Below are positions 1 to 7,953 of a stretch of 52,878 bases of DNA, one piece after another; within the stretch, counting starts at the first letter, position 1; every line of letters starts with the position of its first letter. The position numbers were made by a program, and so were the translations under genes. The notes beneath the pieces were generated by a model, which worked only from the letters and a program-made list of their open reading frames with translations, had not been told where the DNA came from and did no database searches. This DNA comes from Olivibacter sitiensis DSM 17696. GTDB taxonomy: Bacteria; Bacteroidota; Bacteroidia; Sphingobacteriales; Sphingobacteriaceae. Location of the stretch: contig NZ_ATZA01000042.1 of NCBI RefSeq assembly GCF_000427965.1, forward strand, positions 1-52,878, written 5' to 3'.

Positions 1-76
1 ATTCACCGCTGCGTAACTGTTCCAGCGCTTTGTCCTTCATGGATTCAAAATCAAAATCGTTTTCCTTAATACTCAT
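1..76 (-). CDS. IS256-like (mutator) transposase, N-terminal fragment cut by window edge
   Basis: Reading from the ATG at 76-74 toward base 1 gives 25 codons, beginning MSIKENDFDFESMKDKALEQ and continuing LRSGE. The acidic start followed by FDFESxKxxALEQLRSG matches, from memory, the start of Bacteroidota IS256/mutator-family transposases, which continue with a GxxGVFAPLLK-type segment that would lie outside the window. IS256-family enzymes are DDE transposases acting on DNA in the cytoplasm. Only the first 25 residues are visible, so no catalytic residue can be checked. Its 5' side lies next to a toxin gene that stops after 11 codons, which fits an insertion. Family assignment is moderate; a chance match of a short peptide is the alternative. 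Confidence 0.5.
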   Translation of the reverse strand, partial: MSIKENDFDFESMKDKALEQLRSGE

Positions 77-206
77 AATTACTATGTCAAAAATAATACT
101 TCTATTTATTATCCTTGACACAGTTTATTTTACAGTCTCTTTTTTACTGCTCTGGTTTCGGTTAATAAGCTGTCAGTTGACCTTTCCTATTTATACTTAC
201 CCTTTA
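1..206 (-). mobile_element. Left part of a putative IS256-family insertion sequence
   Basis: The element contains the transposase start (76-1) and about 130 bp of A/T-rich leader. Its outer end is inferred at about 204-207, where the neighbouring toxin reading frame breaks off. The terminal inverted repeat and target duplication cannot be verified because the other end is outside the window. Confidence 0.4.
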
Positions 207-239
207 AGCTCGTTTCTTTAAGGTTACATTAAAAGCCAT
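204..239 (-). pseudogene. RelE/ParE-like toxin, truncated after 11 codons
   Basis: The start codon overlaps the stop of the upstream antitoxin frame (TAATG on the minus strand, 241-237), the usual coupling of type II toxin-antitoxin pairs. The readable peptide MAFNVTLKKRA resembles the beginning of RelE/ParE-superfamily ribonuclease or gyrase toxins (short beta strand, then KKRA). A stop follows at 206-204 exactly where the insertion-sequence-like DNA begins. The rest of the toxin, including all catalytic residues, is missing, so it is not functional here. The identification rests on position and a short peptide. Confidence 0.45.
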
Positions 240-400
240 TACTTTGCCTTACGGCGTTTAGCTTCAATCATTTTAAAAGCGTTATCGATAGGGATAGACG
301 GTTCATTGTCTTTTTTAGCTTCATCATAAAGCTTTATATCTTCTAACTCATCTAGTTCTTCCATAATGGCTTTGAAGTCTTTTAACTCGGTAGATTCAAC
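239..400 (-). pseudogene. Type II antitoxin, N-terminally truncated
   Basis: The minus frame is open from 400 to the TAA at 241-239. It reads VESTELKDFKAIMEELDELE and ends IDNAFKMIEAKRRKAK. The ELEDIKLYDEAK / EPSIPIDNAFKMIE pattern is that of Bacteroidota antitoxins that sit directly before RelE-like toxins, normally about 80-90 residues. Here the frame is closed by stops just upstream of residue V, so the N-terminal dimerisation and DNA-binding portion is lost. The only ATG left (364-362) would give 41 residues. Both partners of the pair are therefore damaged: the antitoxin at its start and the toxin after codon 11. Confidence 0.5.
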
Positions 401-410
401 TCACTATTGC

Positions 411-788
411 TTAACTTTTTCCCTCCAGCAATGACTTGAGCGCAGCGATGGTCTCGTTCTTGGAGGCAATGGTTTCCCGCAAGGCCGCGATAATGGCTTC
501 CTGCTCAGAAGGGGCATCCACTGTCTGCTGTGCGGTATCGGTGCCTCCATCTGATAGCACAAGTATATCCGACACGCCAATCAGAAAATCGCCATTTAAT
601 TCAGGGTATGATATTTTCAATTTGTTGAAATGCTCTATAGTTGCCTTTTTCCGATCGTTCTTTAGATCGTTCACACCAGCTTTGTTCTCTCCAATTATAC
701 CTCCAAAAGCCACATAAGTCTTTATTTTATTATGTTTTTTTAGGTAATCATAGACCTGAAACAGCCTTTCGTTGTATGATAAACTCAT
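411..788 (-). CDS. Putative phage-repressor-like HTH protein
   Basis: This 125-residue protein starts MSLSYNERLFQVYDYLKKHN. In Bacteroidota prophage-type regulators a similar start (SLNERLRxVYDYLR) precedes a helix-turn-helix and a 'F..DWLLTGEG' turn. Here the matching positions read YVAFGGIIGENKAGVNDL and YPELNGDFLIGVSD, so the fold is plausible but divergent. Residues about 85-125 are an alanine/glutamate-rich helix (EQEAIIAALRETIASKNETI), probably a short coiled coil for oligomerisation. The gene ends 10 bp from the broken antitoxin frame, so its arrival or a local deletion may have removed the antitoxin start. Probable cytoplasmic DNA-binding regulator; targets unknown. Confidence 0.45.
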   Translation of the reverse strand: MSLSYNERLFQVYDYLKKHNKIKTYVAFGGIIGENKAGVNDLKNDRKKATIEHFNKLKISYPELNGDFLIGVSDILVLSDGGTDTAQQTVDAPSEQEAIIAALRETIASKNETIAALKSLLEGKS

Positions 789-839
789 TTAAATATGAAA
801 TTATTTTACTTTTTATTTTTATGTATAAAATAATCATAC

Positions 840-847
840 TATCTTTG
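840..847 (+). promoter_or_regulatory. Bacteroidota -7 box before the SNF2 helicase
   Basis: TATCTTTG fits the TAnnTTTG element. It lies 67 bp before the start codon at 914, giving a leader of about 60 nt. No convincing -33 TTTG is seen at the usual distance. Confidence 0.5.
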
Positions 848-913
848 TGGTAGTATTAACAAATATAACTATTACCTGCCGGATATCCATTCGGCATTTC
901 AACAAAATCGACC

Positions 914-3900
914 ATGACCAAACAATCTACTACCGAAAAAATTCAATTTGCAAAGGCTGAAGATGCCCAAAGCAAACGGAAATCATCAGAACCTTTTGTG
1001 GTTCCCTGGGAGGATGGGGAAGCTTTTAAGCTGTCACATAATTATATCTCTGAACTTATTGCAAAAGAGAAGAAAGATGAATACGAAAAAGAGTATTTCT
1101 ATCCGTATAACCAGCAATTTGATATATTAACGGGTACCTTGTCAATCTCGACTTACTGTAGCAAGAAGAGATATACCATCAGCTATCAAATCAATGACAC
1201 CCATATTGCAATCCAATGTGGATGCAAAAATGAAGAGGCGGGACTATGCGCCCACGTTTGGAAATCATTGCAAACTTTCAATCGGTGGTTCGGGGATAAC
1301 TATTTCAGTAGATTTAAAATAGCCGACTTACATAGTTTAACGATTGACCAAAAACAGCTTTTAAGTGTGGAAGCCCTTCGTTCTGGCCTACAGTTCAAAA
1401 GTCACAAAAAATTCGGACGGCTATATGGTTTTATTAATCGTGGGGAAGTATTGTATTTGCCGTATAGTCATTTACCCATACGCCAAGAGCAGCAGGCGAT
1501 GAGCAACAAACAGTTAGTATATGCCATTCCTGACGATGAGGAGCATTTTCCAGAACCAATTTTGCTGCCTTACATGGCGGATAAGAATCCCAATAAGTCG
1601 AGTAAAAGAACCTTACTTTCCTTCGACAAGAGCTTTCTCTTGAATTCAAGGAAGAGCTTCGATAAATCTATTCTTACGCCCAATCAATCATTAATCAACT
1701 CACTCTGCCAAATTATGTTAGAGATTTCGGATACCTGTATCCGTGAACTCAGTTCCCAAATCGTACCATCAGAAACAACTCCAAGCGAAGATAGAACACT
1801 CGCGCAATATAAAAATCAGCTGCTTTTTCGCTATTGGAAACAAATGATTCCTTTTCTTGAAAAGGAAATTGTGCTGGTGTTTAATTCTACTTTTCGTAAC
1901 AGAATGATAGTGAGGCCAAAGCCTAGTTGTTTTTCTGTTGTACGATTTGTTACGTCGCTTCCAAGAGTCATATTTTTGTTGGTCGATGACGAACATTCCG
2001 TAAGGTTACGGATGACCGTACATATCGATGGACGGCGTTTGAATGAAGTTTGCCTTTTATCAAGTACATCCGGTTTTTTCATTACAACAGGCGAGTCCAA
2101 TGACTATACATTGGTGCAATCCGTAAGGGATGCTGAGACCATTCGGCAATTTGAAAAACTAGGTGGTTCCATCAGTGTGTTGCCACATCAATTTGAGAAG
2201 TTTTGTGGTGAAATATTGGATGACTTAACCGATCACTATGAAATGTCTTGCGAATACAATTCTAGTAACAACGTCTTCTTGAAACAAAAGCAATTGCGTT
2301 TGTTGCGGAGGCAAGTCATTTTGGAAATACAAGGAGACCATCTCATTGTGAAAGCGCAGTGCCTTTATGGTTATTCAGTTGTGGTGAATCCCTTAAATAA
2401 AGGTAATAGTGTCATTCAAGCTTCTAACGGCAAGCTTGTGCTGTATTGGCGGGACAAGGAGGGCGAAATGGATTTCCATCAGCTATTGGCCTCGCAGCAT
2501 GAAGATTTTGTTGATGAACAGGAACTTGATTATTACAAAGTATTGGTCTCAAAAGTCAAAACAGGAAAATGGCTTGCCGAAACAGTCAGGACGTTACAAG
2601 ATCATGGAGTGGAAGTATTAGGGCTGGATGACCTAAGTGGGTTTCAGGTCAATCCTCATCCTGTCAAATGGGAAATGGAAATTACTGGGGACAAAGATTG
2701 GTTTGATATTGGCCTGGATATGCGTTTTGGCAAACAACGAATTTCATTGGAAGCATTAAAAAAGGGCATGCAATATGGTAGTGAGATGATGGAACTTCCT
2801 GACGGTTCGGTAGGATTAATACCACTGGCCCTAAAGCAAAAGCTAAAGCCATTGATGGCCTTGGCGGAAGAAGGTCAAAAAGGGGCTCGGATTTCCTCCA
2901 AACATTTCGTCGCTATTCAATCCTTTGCCCATAAAATCACGGATAATACACTGAGAGAACGAGTAAAGGAACAAAGGCAAAAGCTGCAGTCGTTAGAAAA
3001 AATCCAACCTTTGGCAAAGCCTGATGGCGTACTTGCCACGCTGAGACCATATCAAGAGGCTGGATTTAGTTGGATGGGCTTCCTACGTGAATTTGGTTGG
3101 GGAGGTATTTTGGCTGATGATATGGGCTTGGGAAAGACCTTGCAGGTGCTGACCCTTTTGGAATATCATTACCAGGAAGATCCACATGCTCCTGCCTCGC
3201 TCATTGTGGTACCCAACTCACTGCTGTTCAATTGGCAGCAGGAAATTCAGAAATTCACCCCTCAACACAAAGTCTTGGTTCACCATGGTATCGGCCGATC
3301 GATAGATTTGAAACCCAATTTGAAAGACTTGGTGCTTACCACCTATGGCACGCTCATTTCAGATATTGAACTGTTATCAACAATAAAATTCAGTTATCTA
3401 ATTCTGGACGAGGCGCAGGCTATAAAAAACTCGAAATCTAAGCGATTTGCTTCTGTACAATCCATTCGTTCAGATTATCGTTTGGCACTATCTGGAACGC
3501 CAATTGAGAATGGTATTGCGGACCTGTTCGCGCTGATGGATTTCGTAAATCCAGGTTTCCTCGGTAAATTTCCAGATTTTAAACGCAAATTTCCTGGAAT
3601 TGTGGATGGCACAGCTAGTAAGGAAACACTGGAAATGCTCCAGCGGATCATTTCTCCTTTTATGTTACGGCGTACCAAAGTGGAGGTGGCAAAGGATCTT
3701 CCCGAAAAAACGGAGATGGTGCTGTATTGCGAGATGCTGCCTAAGCAACGAGCCGTATATGAACGCTATCGACTACACTTTCGAGGTGAATTGGAGAGCA
3801 AAATGGACGAAGGAATGGACAAGGCTACTTTTTTTGTACTGGAAGGCTTGATGAAACTTCGGCAAATATGCAATTCGACGGCTCTTATCAAGAAAGAAGA

Positions 3901-4423
3901 TTTAGGAGATCAGTCCATCAAGCTCGATGAAATACAGAAGCATATCTTGGAAAATACCAAAGGACATAAACTGCTGGTGTTTTCCTCTTTTACCGCGGTA
4001 TTGGGCTTATTGGGCAAAAGATTGAAACAACTGGAGTTTTCTTATGCCTATCTGGATGGCAAAAGTTCGGGCGAGCAGCGACAAAGGGAAGTTGCTAAAT
4101 TTCAGGAGGAAGAAAGCTGTAGAGTGTTTCTGATTAGTCTCAAAGCAGGTGGCACTGGCCTCAACCTTACTGCTGCCGATTACGTCTACATCCTGGATCC
4201 CTGGTGGAATCCCGCAGCTGAAGCCCAAGCCATCGATCGCTGCTACCGCATTGGGCAAGACAAGCATGTGATGGCCTATCGGATGATATGCAAGGATAGC
4301 ATAGAGGAAAAGATATTGCAAATGCAGGCAAATAAACGAGCCTTGGCCGATACGTTGATCCAAGAGGAGACCAATGTGCTGAAATCGCTGAACAAAGATG
4401 AATTGTTGCGCTTGTTTGATTAG
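914..4423 (+). CDS. SWIM zinc-finger SNF2-family helicase/translocase
   Basis: This is a 1169-residue superfamily 2 ATPase that moves on double-stranded DNA or displaces bound proteins, as in the bacterial RapA/HepA-like SNF2 group. A SWIM zinc-binding motif is visible near the N-terminus (C102, C104, C112, H114). The C-terminal half holds the helicase core: motif I DDMGLGKTLQ (K741), motif II DEAQ (832-835), SGTPIENG (motif III), FMLRRTK, and motif VI RCYRIGQ (R1109, R1112). All key catalytic residues are present. The middle (about 130-700) is the variable SNF2-associated region. A 217-residue gene on the same strand follows after 101 bp and may be co-transcribed. Likely role is transcription recycling, repair or defence; the sequence does not tell which. 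Confidence 0.9.
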   Translation: MTKQSTTEKIQFAKAEDAQSKRKSSEPFVVPWEDGEAFKLSHNYISELIAKEKKDEYEKEYFYPYNQQFDILTGTLSISTYCSKKRYTISYQINDTHIAIQCGCKNEEAGLCAHVWKSLQTFNRWFGDNYFSRFKIADLHSLTIDQKQLLSVEALRSGLQFKSHKKFGRLYGFINRGEVLYLPYSHLPIRQEQQAMSNKQLVYAIPDDEEHFPEPILLPYMADKNPNKSSKRTLLSFDKSFLLNSRKSFDKSILTPNQSLINSLCQIMLEISDTCIRELSSQIVPSETTPSEDRTLAQYKNQLLFRYWKQMIPFLEKEIVLVFNSTFRNRMIVRPKPSCFSVVRFVTSLPRVIFLLVDDEHSVRLRMTVHIDGRRLNEVCLLSSTSGFFITTGESNDYTLVQSVRDAETIRQFEKLGGSISVLPHQFEKFCGEILDDLTDHYEMSCEYNSSNNVFLKQKQLRLLRRQVILEIQGDHLIVKAQCLYGYSVVVNPLNKGNSVIQASNGKLVLYWRDKEGEMDFHQLLASQHEDFVDEQELDYYKVLVSKVKTGKWLAETVRTLQDHGVEVLGLDDLSGFQVNPHPVKWEMEITGDKDWFDIGLDMRFGKQRISLEALKKGMQYGSEMMELPDGSVGLIPLALKQKLKPLMALAEEGQKGARISSKHFVAIQSFAHKITDNTLRERVKEQRQKLQSLEKIQPLAKPDGVLATLRPYQEAGFSWMGFLREFGWGGILADDMGLGKTLQVLTLLEYHYQEDPHAPASLIVVPNSLLFNWQQEIQKFTPQHKVLVHHGIGRSIDLKPNLKDLVLTTYGTLISDIELLSTIKFSYLILDEAQAIKNSKSKRFASVQSIRSDYRLALSGTPIENGIADLFALMDFVNPGFLGKFPDFKRKFPGIVDGTASKETLEMLQRIISPFMLRRTKVEVAKDLPEKTEMVLYCEMLPKQRAVYERYRLHFRGELESKMDEGMDKATFFVLEGLMKLRQICNSTALIKKEDLGDQSIKLDEIQKHILENTKGHKLLVFSSFTAVLGLLGKRLKQLEFSYAYLDGKSSGEQRQREVAKFQEEESCRVFLISLKAGGTGLNLTAADYVYILDPWWNPAAEAQAIDRCYRIGQDKHVMAYRMICKDSIEEKILQMQANKRALADTLIQEETNVLKSLNKDELLRLFD

Positions 4424-4465
4424 CGGAAAAACCATAATAATTTTTCATGTGTGACTTCTTGTTAT

Positions 4466-4488
4466 CCCGTCCCGAAAATTGGGCGGGG
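4466..4488. repeat. Small GC-rich intergenic hairpin
   Basis: CCCGtCCC, a 7-nt spacer and GGGCGGG can pair with one bulged base. No T-run follows, so it is a poor terminator. Similar CCCGA(A)..CGGGA hairpins recur in the permease spacers at 39.7, 42.25 and 42.33 kb, suggesting a genome-wide small repeat. Confidence 0.35.
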
Positions 4489-4524
4489 TACAGGAAGAAT
4501 AATATTAAAAATCAATGAATTGCC

Positions 4525-5178
4525 ATGGAACCTATCTTGACATCGTATGCTGGAATGCTGGAACAAAGCGAATTTAAGCAATGGTATCGTTATTTGAACT
4601 GCCGTATTAGCTGCCAGTATACTCCTGAGGAAGTGTCATTCTTGATGAGCAAGCCACCTTATTATTTTTCGGATTACGAAATGTTTGCCTCCTCGCCTAA
4701 ACTACGGCAAAACGATATCACCCTATTGAACCAGATTTTTTCTGGTATAGAAGGCGGAACTATCAAGTTCGCAAGCGAAGACATTGATGTGTTTGAACCG
4801 CGAATTATAAGTGTGAGGCACAAGGCTGAACGAAATAGGTCTTTGTACCACATTTCTGTACCTTGGATTGTTTTGGACAGATCAAAAGAAAAGTTGAATC
4901 TGACAGAGTTCAAAAAAGATACCGGGACAAAGGCAGATTTAATTAGATTTTTGCCTAAATTGCAGAAGACGATGGGCGGCATGCTGAGCAGAAGCTTTTT
5001 CCGCCATGGTCGACTAGGTTACGATATTTATCGCGAGGTGGAATACCGTTGCCGCTATTCACCTTTGTTAAGCCCCATGCTGGTCAAAGATGTGCTCTAT
5101 AAACTTATTGGGGCCAAAAAGCTATCCGTGACCAACAGAAATGGCCAGTTACATTATCAAGAAATGATATGTTATTAG
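4525..5178 (+). CDS. Unknown 217-residue protein downstream of the SNF2 helicase
   Basis: I do not recognise the family. The protein has no signal peptide or membrane helix and is rich in charged and aromatic residues, so probably cytoplasmic. The start is at an ATG (MEPILTSYAGMLEQ). The C-terminal third has a basic, tyrosine/arginine-rich stretch (SRSFFRHGRLGYDIYREVEY), which could contact nucleic acid, though that is only a guess. Codon use and strand match the preceding helicase, 101 bp upstream with a small hairpin between. A helper of that helicase is the simplest contextual idea, without direct support. Confidence 0.6.
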   Translation: MEPILTSYAGMLEQSEFKQWYRYLNCRISCQYTPEEVSFLMSKPPYYFSDYEMFASSPKLRQNDITLLNQIFSGIEGGTIKFASEDIDVFEPRIISVRHKAERNRSLYHISVPWIVLDRSKEKLNLTEFKKDTGTKADLIRFLPKLQKTMGGMLSRSFFRHGRLGYDIYREVEYRCRYSPLLSPMLVKDVLYKLIGAKKLSVTNRNGQLHYQEMICY

Positions 5179-5242
5179 TTAATCTAACCCCAATTGTCTT
5201 TGAAAATGTAGCCCTAAGAAATGCTCAACAAACTATTTGCAA

Positions 5243-5284
5243 TTACTCAATGTATTGAGTAATTTTACTCAATACATTGAGTAA
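5243..5284. promoter_or_regulatory. Paired palindromic operator before AAA ATPase no. 1
   Basis: Two 20-bp palindromes lie at 5243-5262 and 5265-5284, separated by TT. Each has arms TTACTCAAT and ATTGAGTAA around a 2-nt centre (GT in the first, AC in the second). The second is the exact reverse complement of the first, so the 42 bp form a perfect inverted repeat. It ends 10 bp before the ATG at 5295. A dimeric regulator binding each half cooperatively is the natural reading. Confidence 0.7.
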
Positions 5285-5294
5285 AATTTTATTT

Positions 5295-6479
5295 ATGTTT
5301 GAAAGATCTTATTTACAGCATTTTATAAATAGAATAGAGGAGCCAAGAAAGTTTATCCAAGTGCTTATGGGGCCTAGACAAGTGGGAAAAACCACTTTGG
5401 TAAATCAGCTAGTAACAAAAATGGCCATTCCTTACCTGTTCACCTCTGCCGATGGCGTAGCTGCCGCAAATGATGCCTGGCTGGTGCAGCAATGGGATAC
5501 GGCTCAAGCCTTGATGCCGAAAAATGAAAGCACGGAGTTCCTGCTCATCGTAGATGAAATACAGAAGATAACCAATTGGAGCGAAACGGTTAAGCTGCTT
5601 TGGGATAAGGATACGCGTGAAGGCACGAATCTGAAAGTAATCCTGCTTGGTTCCTCACGTTTGTTACTACAACAAGGATTAACGGAATCACTGGCAGGGC
5701 GTTTTGAAACGACCTATATGGGGCATTGGTCTTTTGAAGAGATGCAGCAAGCTTTTGGGTGGGATGTAGATCGATACGTATGGTTTGGTGGCTATCCGGG
5801 AGCGGCGGCACTGGTGAATGATGAGGAACGTTGGAAACGCTATATCACGGATTCGTTAATAGAAACCAGTATATCCAAAGACATCTTGATGCTCACGAGG
5901 GTAGACAAACCCGCATTGATGAAGAAGCTTTTTGAGCTAGGCTGCCTATACTCCGGTCAGGTATTGTCCTATACCAAAATTATGGGACAGTTGTTAGATG
6001 CGGGAAATACTACCACACTAGCGCATTATCTGCAACTGCTGAATACAGCTGGTTTGCTATGCGGTCTCGAAAAATTCGATCATAAAGTGATCCGAAAACG
6101 ATCCTCCAGCCCTAAATTTCAGATACACAATACCGCTTTGATAAGTGCACAGAAAGCCGAACAGTTTAGCGTTGCCCATAGCCAACCCGTTCTATGGGAG
6201 CGAATAGTGGAATCAGCTATTGGCGCACACCTCGTTAATGCGGCGTATTCCGACGGATTTGGTCTTTACTATTGGCGCGAAGGTAATTATGAGATGGACT
6301 TTGTATTGGAGCACGGTGGCAAGGTGATTGGTATTGAGGTGAAAAGCGGAACTACAATGCCCAAAAGCAGTGCGTCTGAATTTAGGAAACGAGTGGCCCC
6401 TGACAAGATCTTGCTGGTAGGGCAGGGAGGCATCCCCTGGCAAGAATTTCTGACCATTGAACCGAAGTTGCTCTTTTAA
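5295..6479 (+). CDS. AAA ATPase with DUF4143 C-terminus (copy 1)
   Basis: This 394-residue protein is of the AAA_14/DUF4143 family. Walker A is GPRQVGKTT (K32), Walker B LLIVDEIQ (D87, E88), and a sensor-like LLGSSRL follows. The middle holds a probable winged-helix region. The C-terminus has a PD-(D/E)XK-like arrangement, MDFVLEHGG...IEVKSG (D335, E348, K350), as known for the DUF4143 domain. I chose the ATG at 5295 (MFERSYLQ); an upstream TTG at 5277 would fall inside the operator palindrome and is unlikely. The biological role of this family is unsettled; the gene stands alone. A 73-bp copy of its 5' end lies 1249 bp downstream, so it is flanked by direct repeats. Two paralogues occur at 30.7 and 51.5 kb. 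Confidence 0.85.
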   Translation: MFERSYLQHFINRIEEPRKFIQVLMGPRQVGKTTLVNQLVTKMAIPYLFTSADGVAAANDAWLVQQWDTAQALMPKNESTEFLLIVDEIQKITNWSETVKLLWDKDTREGTNLKVILLGSSRLLLQQGLTESLAGRFETTYMGHWSFEEMQQAFGWDVDRYVWFGGYPGAAALVNDEERWKRYITDSLIETSISKDILMLTRVDKPALMKKLFELGCLYSGQVLSYTKIMGQLLDAGNTTTLAHYLQLLNTAGLLCGLEKFDHKVIRKRSSSPKFQIHNTALISAQKAEQFSVAHSQPVLWERIVESAIGAHLVNAAYSDGFGLYYWREGNYEMDFVLEHGGKVIGIEVKSGTTMPKSSASEFRKRVAPDKILLVGQGGIPWQEFLTIEPKLLF

Positions 6480-6546
6480 GCCAAAATTCTATTACCGTAT
6501 TAGTTTCTAATAGGTATTTCTTTCCTATTCTTCTTTTTAGCTTGTC

Positions 6547-6619
6547 TTTGAAAGGTCTTATTTACAGCATCTTATAAATAGAATAGAGGAGCCAAGAAAG
6601 TTTATCCAAGTGCTTATGG
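6547..6619 (+). pseudogene. Duplicated 5' fragment of AAA ATPase no. 1
   Basis: These 73 bp repeat 5298-5370 (codons 2-25 of the ATPase) with two mismatches, and then diverge. The start codon and operator are not included. This is a remnant of a second copy. Together with the intact gene it forms direct repeats 1249 bp apart that could recombine and delete the gene. Confidence 0.85.
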
Positions 6620-6665
6620 ACATGTAATAGGTTATTCACCCACCTTATTACGTGCAAAGAACACC

Positions 6666-7343
6666 TTACAAATACCGTTCATATCGCGTCTTGATCATGG
6701 TCAGCATGCCGTCCTTGAATACCAGGTCCACTCGGTTGAACTGCTTCTCGTCAATGCCAAAACTATATTGCCAGAGGAGCGATCTATTCTGTACCGGGTC
6801 ATATGCCGTTTTCGTGTTTTTTTCAAACATACCGATATAGTCAAAAAAGGAGGAAAACCGCTGGTCTGTATTTATTTTCACCAGTTTGTCATAGATGCCC
6901 GAAACGGGTTCGCCCACGCGTAGGGCATTTGCCGACGACTGTGGCCATGACGTCAGTTTTTCGCCCTTACGGTTATAGATGGATTTGATGATACCGTCTT
7001 CGAAATAGATCTGTCCTCCGTTGGGGGAACTGGGTTTTCTGTCAAAGACCAAGGATTGATAGAGTGGAATCCTATCTTTTAAGTCTTCGATTCTGTCGTT
7101 GAACTGTCCCGTGATGGCTAGGTAAGGGCGCTGAGTCAAACTTTCTGAAAACTCTTGAAGGTCTGCATACACCTTTTCAGCGTCGTCGCCTATCGTGACA
7201 TTGTAAAGCGTTCCTTGTAGTATACTATCCACCACTATCTCTACGGGTTCTGGAGGTTCCACAATGATTTCAGGTTCAACAATTCCCTGCGAACAAGAGG
7301 CAAAGGAAAATAGCAAGGTAGCACAAATAAACAGGTGTTTCAT
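6666..7343 (-). CDS. Putative lipoprotein of unknown function
   Basis: The 225-residue product begins MKHLFICATLLFSFASCSQG, a short signal peptide with a lipobox (FASC), so it should be lipidated on Cys17 and anchored to the inner or outer membrane. A proline/glutamate-rich linker (EPEIIVEPPEPVEIVVD) follows. The rest looks globular and beta-rich, with repeated short segments (GQIYFEDGIIKSIYNR; RVDLVFKDGMLTMIK) resembling strand-turn-strand units of periplasmic folds. I do not recognise the domain. It is divergent from the PepSY reductase gene and separated by 610 bp, so a functional link to flavin or iron metabolism is possible but unsupported. Confidence 0.7.
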   Translation of the reverse strand: MKHLFICATLLFSFASCSQGIVEPEIIVEPPEPVEIVVDSILQGTLYNVTIGDDAEKVYADLQEFSESLTQRPYLAITGQFNDRIEDLKDRIPLYQSLVFDRKPSSPNGGQIYFEDGIIKSIYNRKGEKLTSWPQSSANALRVGEPVSGIYDKLVKINTDQRFSSFFDYIGMFEKNTKTAYDPVQNRSLLWQYSFGIDEKQFNRVDLVFKDGMLTMIKTRYERYL

Positions 7344-7806
7344 GTTTGGTTTATTTAAGTTTTCACTTCAATAGAACGGTCTATGCCATCGTAGCGCTAC
7401 ATTCTCTTAATGGACTAATCGCCGCAAACGATACTTAGCTAGCGCAATAATGGATTCCTTACAAAAAATTATAATTCTGAAATTGGGATTACAGGCTGGA
7501 CATCCCTTCAAGGGCAATGCCGATTCTTGTTGCGGGCGATCTTGATTATTGGTTAAAACTTTCGTTATTCATCGTATTTAAAGAACTTTTCTGGCGGCTT
7601 TTACCTGTTATCGTTATTATCTTTTGAGAATAGTTTTTACTTTTGCCTCAATTTAAAATTAATCTAAATATCTTTTACCTTTGCGACCGTGATATTAAAA
7701 TAATAATCATATTTCGCTGTCTCTTGCAAACGAAACTATTCCTAAAGGTAAGGTATAGCAGATTGGTTACGCACCCAGCTAAATTACTAGACAATATTTG
7801 ACAAAA
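7344..7806. other. Long intergenic region, mostly empty
   Basis: No convincing gene is seen on either strand. It contains the -7 box at 7676-7683 and an A/T-rich imperfect palindrome at 7652-7668 (TTTAAAATTAATCTAAA) just before it. That sequence resembles the kind of site used by metal-responsive DtxR/Fur-type repressors, but this is tentative. Confidence 0.4.
7676..7683 (+). promoter_or_regulatory. -7 box upstream of the PepSY reductase
   Basis: TACCTTTG is a perfect TAnnTTTG match. It is 270 bp before the reductase start and 123 bp before the small frame at 7807, leaving a long leader. The A/T-rich palindrome at 7652-7668 would overlap the core promoter. Confidence 0.5.
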
Positions 7807-7944
7807 ATGAATGGATTAATGACCGCTATTTTCACAGCAAATACTTTTTTGTTGCAAGAGTGCATTCCCTTGGATGTGAAAGCACAGAATAGTAGAACTG
7901 ATGAAACTGCTTATAACTATTACGTGCACTTTACGCTCAATTAG
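7807..7944 (+). CDS. Possible 45-residue leader peptide
   Basis: An ATG-started frame of 45 codons (MNGLMTAIFTANTFLLQECI...) ends 9 bp before the reductase start. It lies between the promoter and the reductase, has a moderately hydrophobic N-terminal half and no recognised domain. It could be a translated leader coupled to the reductase, or a chance frame; no clear Shine-Dalgarno sequence is seen, though these are often weak in this phylum. Confidence 0.25.
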   Translation: MNGLMTAIFTANTFLLQECIPLDVKAQNSRTDETAYNYYVHFTLN

Positions 7945-7953
7945 TCCCTTTTT

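Noticed and set aside
5294-5301. TATGTTTG as a -7 box for AAA ATPase no. 1
   Set aside because: It overlaps the preferred start codon; transcription would begin inside the gene. The true promoter of this copy was not located.
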